Notes: a model not told the origin generated them from the sequence alone. A DNA stretch of 64,000 nt from Gloeotrichia echinulata CP02 (GCA_038087035.1 CP051187.1:372001-436000), one strand, 5' to 3'; shown: positions 18,483 through 27,141, counted from the stretch's first letter. Numbers and translations: made by a program.

Positions 18483-18617
18483 CTAAAGCCCCGTCCTTCT
18501 AGGACGGCTTTTCTTTAACTTCCGAATCAACTCTGTGAGTACATCATTCTGAGTACGGCTTGTCTGGGTGCAATACTCCACAAGCATATCGTATTCTTCC
18601 GGGAGCAACGCGATTTT
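18483..18617 (-). pseudogene. Remnant of a ribbon-helix-helix-like small protein in the TnpB element
   Basis: A minus-strand frame of about 45 codons, divergent from tnpB: it includes LPEEYDMLVEYCTQTSRTQN and DVLTELIRKLKKS, a pattern of beta-strand-helix-turn-helix seen in CopG/RHH-like regulators. The stop codon (18483-18485) lies inside the left-end hairpin. The N-terminal strand and start codon are missing, replaced by CAGGGGG repeats. Small RHH-like genes accompany some cyanobacterial TnpB elements; a regulatory role here is inferred. Confidence 0.5.
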
Positions 18618-18869
18618 GTGAGCAGGGGGAGCAGGGGGAGCAGGGGAGGCAGGGGGAGACAAAGAAATAAGTGTATTTGTGGTTACTGAGGTAGTAAAAA
18701 AGACTAAAAACTCTATTTACTCCCCCTGCTTCCCCTGCCTCCCCTGCCTCCCCTGCTCACTTCACGATGATCTCACTTTTTCGCGTTGCTCCCTATTCTT
18801 CCTCTGAGCATCTAATTGTTAATTTCTTCATGCCGTCATATTGGCGTTAGCTTGTGGTAGACTACTAGC

Positions 18870-19994
18870 ATGATTTCACTAAGGTTTAAGCTGTACGAAC
18901 ATAAACGGAATAAACACCTCAAGCGAATGATTAATGCTTCTGGGGTGATTTATAACCATTGCATCGCCCTTCATCGTCGGTACTACCGTTGGTGGGGGAA
19001 ACACTTAAACTGCTCAAAGCTGCAATCCCATATTGCCAGGTTGAGAAAACGTAATTCTTTGTGGCAAACAGTAGGTTCTCAAGCAGTACAAGATATTTGT
19101 CAGCGCATTGATCAAGCCTACCAATTATTTTTTAAACATAATAAAAAAGGAGTTAGACCACCGGGATTCAAGAAGGTGAAGAAGTACAAATCCTTCACTC
19201 TTAAGCAAGCAGGTTATAAATTTTTAGGTGGCAACAGAGTAAAAATTGGTCTGCGTGTTTATGAATTTTGTCAGTCAAGAGAGATTGAGGGAACAGTCAA
19301 AACCTTAACTATTAAACGCACGACCTTGGGTGAATTGTTTATGGTCTTGGTTGTCGATGACGGTAACAAGAAAGAAGTTGAAGTTAAGACAGGTAAAATT
19401 GCTGGCTTTGATTTTGGGTTGAAGACATTCCTCACTTGTTCAGACGGCTCCAAAATTGAATCGCCCCAGTTGTTCAAGCAATCCATCAGCGCCATTAGAA
19501 AAGCCAGCAAACAGCATTCCAAAAAGTTAAAAGGCTCATCTAATCGTGAAAGAGCAAGGAAGAATTTAGTACGCAGATACGAGGATATTTCTCATCGTCG
19601 GCGTGATTGGTTTTGGAAGTTAGCTCATGAGCTAACTGATAAATTCGATATCCTCTGCTTTGAGACTTTAAACCTCAAGGGAATGCAGCGTCTTTGGGGT
19701 AGAAAAATATCAGACTTAGCTTTTGGCGAGTTCCTGCAAATTCTCGAATGGGTTGCCAAGAAAAAGAACAAGTTGGTTGTTTTCATCGACCGATGGTATC
19801 CCAGTAGTAAGACTTGTTCCCACTGCGGACATGTTTTAGAAAATATTGATTTGTCAGTTAGAGAGTGGCGTTGTCCATCCTGTCAATCAGTTAATGGGAG
19901 GGACGAGAACGCCGCACGTAATATTCAAATGGTTGGGGCATCAACCATTGGGTTAGGTAATGTAAGACTGGCTCTGCCTGCTATTGCTATTTGA
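18870..19994 (+). CDS. tnpB: RNA-guided endonuclease TnpB
   Basis: A 374-residue TnpB. It has an N-terminal helix-turn-helix-like region (residues about 1-60), then the split RuvC domain with catalytic Asp in GFDFGLKTFLT, Glu in ILCFETLNLKG and Asp in NGRDENAARNI. The four-Cys zinc finger is CSHCGHVLENIDL.. ..CPSC. All catalytic residues appear intact, so it could be an active nuclease. TnpB uses an RNA (omega RNA) made from the element's 3' end to cut the empty donor site and keep the element in place. This one differs in sequence from the TnpBs at 33256 and 53837. Confidence 0.92.
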   Translation: MISLRFKLYEHKRNKHLKRMINASGVIYNHCIALHRRYYRWWGKHLNCSKLQSHIARLRKRNSLWQTVGSQAVQDICQRIDQAYQLFFKHNKKGVRPPGFKKVKKYKSFTLKQAGYKFLGGNRVKIGLRVYEFCQSREIEGTVKTLTIKRTTLGELFMVLVVDDGNKKEVEVKTGKIAGFDFGLKTFLTCSDGSKIESPQLFKQSISAIRKASKQHSKKLKGSSNRERARKNLVRRYEDISHRRRDWFWKLAHELTDKFDILCFETLNLKGMQRLWGRKISDLAFGEFLQILEWVAKKKNKLVVFIDRWYPSSKTCSHCGHVLENIDLSVREWRCPSCQSVNGRDENAARNIQMVGASTIGLGNVRLALPAIAI

Positions 19995-20034
19995 CCCCAG
20001 AATCCCCACCCTTGAAGGGTGGGGAGTATGTCAA
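19880..20034 (+). ncRNA. Predicted omega RNA region of the TnpB element
   Basis: By analogy with characterised TnpB systems, the guide RNA scaffold overlaps the tnpB 3' end and the right end of the element, and the guide is read from the flank just beyond it (from about 20035). The terminal hairpin CCCCACCC..GGGTGGGG at 20003-20026 supports the position. Its last 90 bp or so are conserved in the derivative at 60845-61017. Boundaries are guesses. Confidence 0.35.
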
Positions 20035-20052
20035 TCATGGACAATCTACCCA

Positions 20053-21783
20053 TCACGTCTCATTACCCACAGCCAGTTGGATGGTAAAACAGGTACGGTT
20101 TGACCCACTTTCAACCTCGATTGTTCCTCCTAAATACTTGGTGAGTTTTTGTACTAACGCCAGTCCTAATCCTGTACCACCTTGCTTCCAAGGGTCATTG
20201 CTGGGGATGCGGTAGAATTTGTCAAAAATACGTGATAATTCTGAGGTAGGGATTTCCACACCAGAATTAATCACTTGGAAGAGGATATTGTGAGATTTTA
20301 ATTGGGCGGAAACGGTGATTTCTGCATCTGGAGGGCTGAATTTAGAAGCATTGGTGAGCAATTCAATCAAAATGCGTTCTAGACTAAATAGATCACAGGC
20401 AAGTGGGGGAAGATTAGGAGCGACGCTGAGGCGCAAGGTTTGGTGACAGTAATGAGGATGGCGTGCTTTAAATAGCTCTACCACGCGCCAAAGCCATTGC
20501 TGTACGTGAATTTTTTCTAAGACCAAGGGTTTAGCCCCTGCATCCAGTCGTTGTAAATCAAGAAAATTACTAATGAGATTGATTTCGCGATCGCACTCAT
20601 TGTTTAAAATTTCAAAATAGCGATATGCTTTTGAGCGTTCAGGTTGTGGCTTCTCTATTTGGGCTAAAAAGTTTTGCTCTCGGTCTAGTGCGATTCCTAA
20701 CATTTGAATCGCCATTTTCATATTAGTTAGTGGCGTGCGTAGTTCATGAGATACTGTACTGAGAAATTCATCTTTGAGGCGATTTAGGCATTCTATTTCC
20801 TCTAACTGCGCTTGCACCGCCGCTTGACTTTGCTTGAGAGAAACTTCCGCTAATTTGCGCTCAGTAATATCAATACAGCACCCAATATAACCAGCAAACT
20901 CGCCGCTGGGCATAAATCTCGGAATTCCAGTATCTAAAATCCAACGATATTCCCCATCATGACGCTTGAGCCGATATTCAATCTCATATTTCGTGCGGGC
21001 ATGAAAAGCAGAATAGTACATTTCCTCACAGAAACTCTGCTCTTGTGGATGCACTCCTTTGAGCCAACCTAACCCTTGCTGCTGGTCTATACTGCTTCCA
21101 GTAAACTTTAACCAAGATTGATTAAAAAAAGTAAACAGTCCGTCACATCCTGCCATCCACATCATCACTGGTGCAGTATTAGCCATAGTATGAAAGCGTT
21201 GTTCACTTTCTCTCAAAGCATCTTCAGCCTGCTTATGAGCAGTGATATCCTCACACACCATCAAAATTACCGGATTTTTTCGCGGACACTTTTCCGTCGG
21301 GTCCGCCTGTGGAAGATAGTGTCCGTCTGCACCAGGCAATAACCGCGCCACCACCTTTACCCATACAATATTACTGGCAGGGCAATCTAAACGAAATTCC
21401 CAATTGGCAATTCCATTCTTCGGTGAAGCTCTTAATAGGCTCATAAATGCATCAGATAATTTTTGTTTATCTGAGCGGACAAATAAATTAAAAATCGACT
21501 GATTGATCAATTCACTAGGGGTATAACCAAGAGAGTTTGCACCGCTTTGGTTTACCGACAAAATTATTCCTGTCGTATCCAAACTGAAGTAAACAGAAGG
21601 GATATTTTCATAAAGCCGCCGATACCACTGGAGTTCCTCTTGGGTACGGCGCAGGGTCTCTGTAGAGCAATTTTCCAAATCGGGGGATCGTTCAGGCACA
21701 AGTTCCAACCGTGCAGGCGTTGGAGACAATATATCTTGTTGTTGTCGAGTGTCATGCCAGATCGATTGCTGATTACGGCTCAT
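20053..21783 (-). CDS. PAS-domain sensor histidine kinase
   Basis: About 576 residues from the ATG at 21783 (MSRNQQSIWHDT); the frame stays open to an ATG at 21879, but the extra 32 residues look unlike a conserved start. There are two PAS domains: about 55-190 (YENIPSVYFSLDTTGIILSV) and about 195-320 with a PAC motif (YRWILDTGIPRFMPSGEFAG, ITERKLAE). Then a short coiled coil, HisKA with the phospho-acceptor His in STVSHELRTPLTNMK, and HATPase with ELLTNASKF (N box), IFDKFYR and GGTGLGLALVQKL. No transmembrane segment, so it is a cytoplasmic sensor. No response regulator lies beside it. It ends next to the TnpB element. Confidence 0.88.
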   Translation of the reverse strand: MSRNQQSIWHDTRQQQDILSPTPARLELVPERSPDLENCSTETLRRTQEELQWYRRLYENIPSVYFSLDTTGIILSVNQSGANSLGYTPSELINQSIFNLFVRSDKQKLSDAFMSLLRASPKNGIANWEFRLDCPASNIVWVKVVARLLPGADGHYLPQADPTEKCPRKNPVILMVCEDITAHKQAEDALRESEQRFHTMANTAPVMMWMAGCDGLFTFFNQSWLKFTGSSIDQQQGLGWLKGVHPQEQSFCEEMYYSAFHARTKYEIEYRLKRHDGEYRWILDTGIPRFMPSGEFAGYIGCCIDITERKLAEVSLKQSQAAVQAQLEEIECLNRLKDEFLSTVSHELRTPLTNMKMAIQMLGIALDREQNFLAQIEKPQPERSKAYRYFEILNNECDREINLISNFLDLQRLDAGAKPLVLEKIHVQQWLWRVVELFKARHPHYCHQTLRLSVAPNLPPLACDLFSLERILIELLTNASKFSPPDAEITVSAQLKSHNILFQVINSGVEIPTSELSRIFDKFYRIPSNDPWKQGGTGLGLALVQKLTKYLGGTIEVESGSNRTCFTIQLAVGNET

Positions 21784-21879
21784 AAGAATTAAGCTTGCAC
21801 CCAAGGGCTGATGTGAACAAGGCAGGAATAAAAGAAGATTATTATACTGCTTTTGGCGAAATTTGTGACAAAGGTGCAA

Positions 21880-22294
21880 ATAAAAACTTCTGCCAACAAA
21901 ATAGATGATTTTTTTGGTTTTTTAATTGATAGGTTAAAACAGCAGGTGGTAAATCTTTACCGATCTACTTACTTCGGATTTTAATAGCAAACAGTGAAAT
22001 ATTAGATGCGGGGTCTAAGCATCTAAATCCGGAAAATTTTGCTTGCTAATCTCTGTAAATTCAATAAGTAATAATACTTATTGTTAAATACCTGCTCCGG
22101 TAAATCTTTCAACAAACACAGGGGATTGGGGATTGGGGATTGGGGATTGGGGATTGGGGATTGGGGATTGGGGATTGGGGACACTTCGACAAGCTCAGTG
22201 CATCGCTGGGGACTGGGGACACTTCGACAAGCTCAGTGCATCGCTGGGGATTGGGGATTGGGGATTGGGGATTGGGGACAACAGTTAACTGTCA
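21880..22294. other. Intergenic region with STRR tract
   Basis: AT-rich upstream half, then a GGGGATT heptamer tract (22122-22278) broken twice by a GACACTTCGACAAGCTCAGT-type block ending in GCATCGCTGGG. No coding sequence was seen. Confidence 0.7.
22122..22278. repeat. GGGGATT heptamer tract with interrupting blocks
   Basis: Over fifteen heptamers in all, interrupted at 22189-22216 and 22219-22246 by two copies of a block containing CACTTCGACAAGCTCAGTGC. The same block (opposite strand) occurs in the coding part of the PP2C gene near 14938-14960, so it behaves as a mobile short repeat. Confidence 0.85.
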
Positions 22295-22885
22295 TCAATT
22301 TTTCGGCAAATTATGCAGCAATTTGACTTCCGAGGGTGTGAGGTCACGCCACTCACCTAGCTGTAGATCATCTAATTTTAGATGGGCTATGCTTACTCTG
22401 ACCAATCGCAAAGTCGGAAACCCTACAGATGCAGTCATCCGCCGCACCTGTCGGTTTTTTCCTTCAGTCAAAGTCATTTCTAACCAAGCTGTCGGGACAT
22501 TTTTGCGAAATCGAATTGGCGGATTTCGTTCAGGTAGGGCGGGTTCTGCTGATAATAGCCTTACTTGTGCTGGTCGAGTACAGTAATCTTGAATTTGCAC
22601 ACCTATTTGCAACTTCTTTATAGCATCTTCATCAGGAATGCGTTCTACCTGCACCCAGTAAGTACGTTTATGTCCAAATCGCGGGTCAGAAAGGCGATGC
22701 TGTAGTTTTCCGTTATTCGTCAGCAGCATTAATCCTTCACTGTCCCAATCCAAACGCCCCACAGGATAAACATCGGGAACCTGGATATAATCTTTCAGGG
22801 TAATTTGGGTGGGGGTGTCTTGGGTAAATTGGCTGAGGACGCCATAGGGTTTGTAGAAAATAATATATCTAAGGTCATTTGTCAT
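22295..22885 (-). CDS. rluE: rRNA pseudouridine synthase, RsuA/RluE family
   Basis: A 196-residue protein that isomerises a uridine in rRNA. The catalytic Asp lies in PVGRLDWDSEGLMLLTNNG; the conserved start YIIFYKPYGVLSQFT and the end LEMTLTEGKNRQVRRMTASVG are family signatures. It lacks the S4 domain, as RluE (23S rRNA U2457) does, so RluE is the best guess, but the exact target base cannot be read from sequence alone. The start at 22885 is one of few possible; upstream lies a short GTCATTT heptamer tract. Confidence 0.85.
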   Translation of the reverse strand: MTNDLRYIIFYKPYGVLSQFTQDTPTQITLKDYIQVPDVYPVGRLDWDSEGLMLLTNNGKLQHRLSDPRFGHKRTYWVQVERIPDEDAIKKLQIGVQIQDYCTRPAQVRLLSAEPALPERNPPIRFRKNVPTAWLEMTLTEGKNRQVRRMTASVGFPTLRLVRVSIAHLKLDDLQLGEWRDLTPSEVKLLHNLPKN

Positions 22886-22996
22886 TTGTCATTGGTCATT
22901 TTTCATTTGTCATTACTCCCCTTCCCCATCGTCCCATCGCGCTCTCTTCAGCTTAAAATATATACAAATGAGTCTTCAACCAAGCGCCCAAGTTCT

Positions 22997-23764
22997 ATGA
23001 CCCTTGCTAAACCTTCTGAACTAGGCATTACCCATCTTCCCGACCATACCGAGTTACCAGAGTCAGACGGAAATTTCGTGAAAAATTTTCAAGAACATCC
23101 CCAAAGTCTCCTGCTCACTGACTCAATTACAGAGCGATTGCAGGAATTACATCCTGATAACCAATACAGTATTGGTCAAGATTCTGGTATCTACTGGCGT
23201 TTAACAGACCCCCCAGAAAGAGGCGCCGAAGCACCCGATTGGTTTTATGTACCAAATGTATCACCGCTTTTGAATGGTCAATTTCGCCGTTCTTATGTTT
23301 TATGGCAAGAATACGTAGCACCATTAATTGTCTTAGAATTTGTATCTGGTGATGGCTCAGATGAACGAGATAAAAATCCTCTAAAGGGGAAATTTTGGGT
23401 GTATGAGCAAGCGATTCGAGTGCCGTTTTATGGTATCTATGAGTTTAGTAAAGCTTCAGTAGAGGTTTATCATTTAGTAGATGGTAAGTATCAATTACTG
23501 CCAGCAAATGAAAGAGGTCACTATCCCATTCCCCCAATGGGTGTGGAATTGGGTATTTGGCAAGGGCAATATAAAAACATGGAAGCTCCTTGGTTACGCT
23601 GGTGGGATGCTCAGGGGAATTTATTATTGAGTAGCGATGAGAAATCCCAACAATTATCATCTCAGTTAGAAGAAGTATCATCACAGTTAGAGCAAGAACA
23701 GCAAAAGGCTGAACGCTTGGCGCAAAGGTTGCGTCAGTTGGGGATTGAACCTGATGATGTGTAA
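22997..23764 (+). CDS. Uma2-family (DUF820) endonuclease-like protein
   Basis: A 255-residue protein from the ATG at 22997 (MTLAKPSELG). Uma2/DUF820 proteins are very abundant in cyanobacteria and have a PD-(D/E)XK nuclease fold; biological roles are mostly unknown. Seen here are APDWFYVPNV, a strand with PLIVLEFVSGDGSDERD, and YEFSKASVEVYHLVDGKYQL; the D...E-F-V core fits the nuclease motif. The last 50 residues are a Gln/Glu coiled coil (EEVSSQLEQEQQKAERLAQR), common in this family. The frame remains open upstream to 22805, but that part overlaps the divergent rluE gene and a repeat tract. Confidence 0.8.
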   Translation: MTLAKPSELGITHLPDHTELPESDGNFVKNFQEHPQSLLLTDSITERLQELHPDNQYSIGQDSGIYWRLTDPPERGAEAPDWFYVPNVSPLLNGQFRRSYVLWQEYVAPLIVLEFVSGDGSDERDKNPLKGKFWVYEQAIRVPFYGIYEFSKASVEVYHLVDGKYQLLPANERGHYPIPPMGVELGIWQGQYKNMEAPWLRWWDAQGNLLLSSDEKSQQLSSQLEEVSSQLEQEQQKAERLAQRLRQLGIEPDDV

Positions 23765-23954
23765 GGAAAAAGAGTGCGATCGCATTTCGGGTTTCAAAGG
23801 GGCGATCGTCTGCCGCTGTAGGCATCGCTCTATTGTAGATTTACTAAATAAATTTATCGATAATCCCTATATATTCTGAAACATGAAAAAACAGCTTAAT
23901 CCCCACATTCTCAGGAATTGTTAACACCCCTCCCCCTAGCCACAATCAAAGTGG

Positions 23955-23960
23955 TACAAT
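23955..23960 (+). promoter_or_regulatory. Possible -10 element of thiC
   Basis: TACAAT at 23955-23960 lies about 11 bases before the riboswitch aptamer begins. No convincing -35 is seen. Assigned by position only. Confidence 0.35.
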
Positions 23961-23970
23961 AAATTTCCAT

Positions 23971-24052
23971 GCTAGGGGTGCCTGAAATGCCAGGCTGAGA
24001 TCACACCCTTAACACCTGAGTCTGGGTAATACCAGCGGAGGGAAGCTGTTTA
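23971..24052 (+). promoter_or_regulatory. TPP riboswitch (THI element)
   Basis: Shows the conserved THI-box parts in order: AGGGGTGCC..., CAGGCTGAGA, CACCCTT, AACACCTGA, TCTGGGTAATACCAGCG and AGGGAAGCTG. It precedes thiC by 14 bases, and GAGGAA (24055-24060) is the ribosome site, so thiamine pyrophosphate binding probably blocks translation start. No separate terminator hairpin with a T-tract was seen between the aptamer and the ATG, which favours translational control. Confidence 0.95.
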
Positions 24053-24066
24053 TCGAGGAATTCAAT

Positions 24067-25440
24067 ATGCGGACAGAATGGGTTGCGAAGCGGCGTGGAC
24101 AGAGCAATGTTTCTCAAATGCACTACGCCCGTCAGGGTGTAATCACTGAAGAAATGCACTATGTCGCCCAGCGGGAAAATCTTCCTGCAGATCTCATTCG
24201 TGAGGAAGTGGCGCGGGGACGGATGATTATTCCTGCGAACATTAATCACACTAATTTAGAGCCGATGGCTATTGGCATTGCTTCTAAATGTAAAGTAAAT
24301 GCGAATATCGGCGCTTCACCCAACTCTTCCAATCTTCAAGAAGAGGTTGATAAGCTGAAATTAGCGGTGAAATATGGTGCTGATACCGTCATGGACTTGT
24401 CCACAGGCGGCGGTAACTTGGATGAAATTCGCACCGCCATTATCAATGCTTCACCTGTTCCCATTGGGACAGTACCAGTTTACCAAGCTTTAGAAAGTGT
24501 CCACGGCACAATTGAAAAGCTGACACCCGATGACTTTTTGCACGTTATTGAAAAACACGCGCAACAAGGGGTAGACTATCAAACCATCCACGCGGGAATT
24601 TTGCTTGAGCATTTGCCCTTAGTCAGAAGCCGCATCACAGGTATTGTCTCTCGTGGTGGTGGCATTTTGGCGCGGTGGATGCTACATCACCATAAACAAA
24701 ACCCACTTTACACCCACTTTGCCGACATCATCGAAATTTTCAAGAAATATGATGTTTCCTTCAGTTTAGGCGATTCCCTGCGCCCTGGCTGTACCCATGA
24801 TGCCTCAGACGCCGCCCAATTAGCTGAATTGAAAACCCTCGGACAGCTAACCCGCAGAGCCTGGGAAGATAATGTACAGGTGATGGTAGAAGGTCCCGGA
24901 CATGTCCCAATGGATCAAATTGAGTTCAATGTCCGTAAGCAGATGGAAGAGTGTTCTGAAGCACCTTTCTATGTATTGGGTCCATTGGTGACAGATATCG
25001 CTCCTGGTTATGACCACATCACTTCAGCCATTGGCGCGGCTATGGCTGGCTGGTACGGGACTGCCATGTTGTGCTATGTAACACCTAAAGAACATTTGGG
25101 ATTGCCCAACGCCGAAGACGTGCGGAATGGGTTGATAGCCTACAAGATAGCAGCCCATGCGGCGGATATCGCCAGACATCGCCCAGGTGCCAGAGACAGA
25201 GACGATCAACTTTCCGAAGCTCGTTATAATTTCGACTGGAACCGTCAGTTTGAATTATCACTCGATCCGGAAAGAGCTAAGGAATATCATGATGAAACTT
25301 TACCAGCAGATATTTATAAAACTGCTGAGTTTTGTTCCATGTGTGGTCCCAAGTTCTGTCCCATGCAAACCAAAGTTGATGCTGATGCGTTGACAGAACT
25401 TGAGAAGTTCTTGGCGAAGGAACCTGTAGCGCAAGGTTAA
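24067..25440 (+). CDS. thiC: Phosphomethylpyrimidine synthase (HMP-P synthase)
   Basis: A 457-residue radical-SAM enzyme that rearranges aminoimidazole ribotide to hydroxymethylpyrimidine phosphate for thiamine synthesis. The [4Fe-4S] Cys motif is CSMCGPKFCPMQ near the C-terminus. Other signatures are MRTEWVAKRRGQSNVSQMHYAR at the start, DTVMDLSTGG, SLGDSLRPGC and EGPGHVPMDQIE. It is about 170 residues shorter than the E. coli enzyme, as usual for cyanobacterial ThiC without the N-terminal extension. The start at 24067 is fixed by GAGGAA and the TPP riboswitch just upstream. Confidence 0.96.
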   Translation: MRTEWVAKRRGQSNVSQMHYARQGVITEEMHYVAQRENLPADLIREEVARGRMIIPANINHTNLEPMAIGIASKCKVNANIGASPNSSNLQEEVDKLKLAVKYGADTVMDLSTGGGNLDEIRTAIINASPVPIGTVPVYQALESVHGTIEKLTPDDFLHVIEKHAQQGVDYQTIHAGILLEHLPLVRSRITGIVSRGGGILARWMLHHHKQNPLYTHFADIIEIFKKYDVSFSLGDSLRPGCTHDASDAAQLAELKTLGQLTRRAWEDNVQVMVEGPGHVPMDQIEFNVRKQMEECSEAPFYVLGPLVTDIAPGYDHITSAIGAAMAGWYGTAMLCYVTPKEHLGLPNAEDVRNGLIAYKIAAHAADIARHRPGARDRDDQLSEARYNFDWNRQFELSLDPERAKEYHDETLPADIYKTAEFCSMCGPKFCPMQTKVDADALTELEKFLAKEPVAQG

Positions 25441-25495
25441 GATAATTTTCCTTAAACATCGTTACAGCATTTCTCGACAAGCGTGACGTACACTC

Positions 25496-25524
25496 GTAGG
25501 GGCACGGCACTGCCGTGCCCCTAC
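25496..25524. repeat. Dispersed palindrome (GGGGCACGGCA family)
   Basis: GTAGGGGCACGGCA / TGCCGTGCCCCTAC with one mismatch at the centre. It lies between thiC and the next gene, 56 bp after the thiC stop. Confidence 0.8.
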
Positions 25525-25565
25525 ACCTTTCGGTATAATGTGTACCTCATCTTAATGGGAACTGG

Positions 25566-26021
25566 ATGAGTAATATGGATCTACATCTTTTGAAGTGGAC
25601 TAAAAACGTGAGAGACGATGATAAGTGGGCGTATTCACGATATAAAGTTCATGATCTATTCAAACTGGCTTGGAAAGATAGTGAAGATAATGCCCGTAAA
25701 CCTGAAAAAGACGATTTGATTTTGCTCAGACAACGCGGATATGTCACTCATTTGGTAAGAGTTCTGGACTACAAGCCTAAACGTGAGGATTGGAAGGGTG
25801 ATTATGATATCTACCGAATCGTTGAGGTATTTTGGACTATTGATTTTGTTAATCCACCCGCATCAGCAAAAGCAGACAAAATGTTTGATTATTCAGCGGT
25901 TCTCCATTATGAGGGTGGGAATGTGATGAAATTGGATGACTTGCCCACTTTTAAGAGTCGTTGGGATCATGACGGTGGTTTAAAAGGGTTTCAAACCCAC
26001 ATTCAGAGTTTATTGGAGTGA
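25566..26021 (+). CDS. Hypothetical protein (151 aa)
   Basis: No family recognised with certainty. The protein is soluble and charged. The middle pattern of beta strands (DDLILLRQRGYVTHLVRVLD, YDIYRIVEVFWTIDF) loosely recalls PUA/EVE-type folds, and the N-terminus MSNMDLHLLKWTKNVRDDDK is Trp/Lys-rich. It is framed on both sides by copies of the GGGGCACGGCA palindrome (25496 and 26085), so it may have entered as a single cassette with the repeats. Role unknown. Confidence 0.6.
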   Translation: MSNMDLHLLKWTKNVRDDDKWAYSRYKVHDLFKLAWKDSEDNARKPEKDDLILLRQRGYVTHLVRVLDYKPKREDWKGDYDIYRIVEVFWTIDFVNPPASAKADKMFDYSAVLHYEGGNVMKLDDLPTFKSRWDHDGGLKGFQTHIQSLLE

Positions 26022-26084
26022 TAGCTTTTAGAACTACATATAGCGCAACACATTCAGATTCGGTACAATATCATATCGCGATGT

Positions 26085-26113
26085 GTAGGGGCACGGCATT
26101 GCCGTGCCCCTAC
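26085..26113. repeat. Dispersed palindrome (GGGGCACGGCA family)
   Basis: GTAGGGGCACGGCATTGCCGTGCCCCTAC, a perfect palindrome with no loop. It lies 63 bp after the hypothetical gene; its partner at 25496 lies 41 bp before that gene. Confidence 0.85.
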
Positions 26114-26173
26114 GAGTGTACCTAACTAGGGCGAGAAACGCTATACTTTATATAAAAATATTTTATTACTTAA

Positions 26174-27085
26174 ATGACTCGTCAATCTCACGACCAATTT
26201 GCAAAAGAATATTTAGAGGAATTATTAACACCTCTAGGAACGATTAAAAAGAGCGAAAAAGTTAAAAGTGAAGTTCAAGAAATTGATGTGTGGTTTGAAC
26301 CATTTCCTTCTCAAACTCAGGATAATCTACCTTTAGGTTTATTAGGAAAGATGGCGACGACTCAATGTTTATTTGAGCCTTTTCGCAATCCACCCTCCGA
26401 GGTAGAAATTCGCAGTTGTTTACTGAAATTATATGCTGTTCATGGAGATGTAGTCAGGAAAGCGAAACGGGAAGACAGAAATATTGCTGAAGCTGAATTA
26501 CCCATTTTATGGATTTTAACACCAACCTTTTCATCCCGGATGATTGAAGGATTAGGTGCAAAAGAGACTGAAGAGAATTGGGTTAAAGGCGTTTATTTTC
26601 TTCCGAATATTTTCAAAACAGCAATAGTCGCTATTCATCAATTACCAGAAAATGAGGACACCTTATGGTTGAGAGTTTTGGGTAAAGGAGGAACACAGAA
26701 AAGAGCGGTAGAGGAGTTGATTGAACTACCAGAAAATAACCCTTTTCGAGAGAATTTGTTACTAATTTTAGCCGACTGGCGCAAGAATTTAGAATTGAGA
26801 GATAATTTAAGTAGGGAAGAAGAGGAAGTGATTATGAACTTATCACCAGCTTATTTACAACAAATAGAAGAGTGGAAGCAAGAAGGAAAGCAAGAAGGTA
26901 AGTTAGAAGGACAAATTTCAATGATAGCTTGTCTTCTGGAAGGGCGATTTGGTACTTTGGATTCTGAATTATCTGGTTTGGTGGGAAAGATTGCCGAAAT
27001 TCCGATTTCAGAACGGACTCAGTTACTTCTTTCTTTGGGGAATTTATCGCGGGAGGAATTGTTACAAAGACTGAGTAAAGACTAA
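26174..27085 (+). CDS. DUF4351-type protein (Rpn/PD-(D/E)XK nuclease-like)
   Basis: A 303-residue protein. The N-terminal 100 residues include SEVQEIDVWFEPFPSQ, a nuclease-like core of the Rpn/putative-transposase type, and the region KREDRNIAEAELPILWIL follows. The C-terminal segment of about 60 residues (ACLLEGRFGTLDSELSGLVG, RTQLLLSLGNLSREELLQRL) is typical of DUF4351. Between them is a Glu/Lys/Gln linker with EGKQEGKLEGQ repeats. Such proteins are common, poorly characterised multi-copy families in cyanobacteria. Confidence 0.7.
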   Translation: MTRQSHDQFAKEYLEELLTPLGTIKKSEKVKSEVQEIDVWFEPFPSQTQDNLPLGLLGKMATTQCLFEPFRNPPSEVEIRSCLLKLYAVHGDVVRKAKREDRNIAEAELPILWILTPTFSSRMIEGLGAKETEENWVKGVYFLPNIFKTAIVAIHQLPENEDTLWLRVLGKGGTQKRAVEELIELPENNPFRENLLLILADWRKNLELRDNLSREEEEVIMNLSPAYLQQIEEWKQEGKQEGKLEGQISMIACLLEGRFGTLDSELSGLVGKIAEIPISERTQLLLSLGNLSREELLQRLSKD

Positions 27086-27141
27086 ATTTTGAATATGGAT
27101 TTTTTGGAGTTTATAGCCCTCAGATTAGCAATTTATAAAGA

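Larger units (their letters stand above)
18277..18869. other. metY leader plus left part of a TnpB element
   Basis: Contains the metY 5' region, the 48-bp dispersed repeat (18412-18459), the left end of the TnpB element with its hairpin (18484-18515), a broken ribbon-helix-helix-like reading frame, and inverted CAGGGGGAG / CCCCCTGCT tracts (about 18623-18767) that are bounded by inverted GGGAGCAACGCGA copies (18600-18613 and 18788-18800). Confidence 0.7.
18466..20034 (+). mobile_element. IS200/IS605-superfamily element with tnpB only (IS1341-type)
   Basis: Left end: TTACCGAAAAACTGGGTCTA followed by the hairpin CCGTCCTTCTAGGACGG. Right end: hairpin CCCCACCCTTGAAGGGTGGGG then AGTATGTCAA, ending about 20034. 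No tnpA is present, so movement would need a transposase in trans. The same two ends, joined by a much shorter interior, occur on the minus strand at 60845-61017. The right end lies about 20 bp from the 3' end of the histidine kinase gene. Confidence 0.85.
23765..24066. other. Intergenic region carrying the thiC riboswitch
   Basis: The first part has a GCGATCG-rich patch near 23778-23810 and AT-rich sequence; the rest is the promoter and TPP riboswitch of thiC (described separately). Confidence 0.8.
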
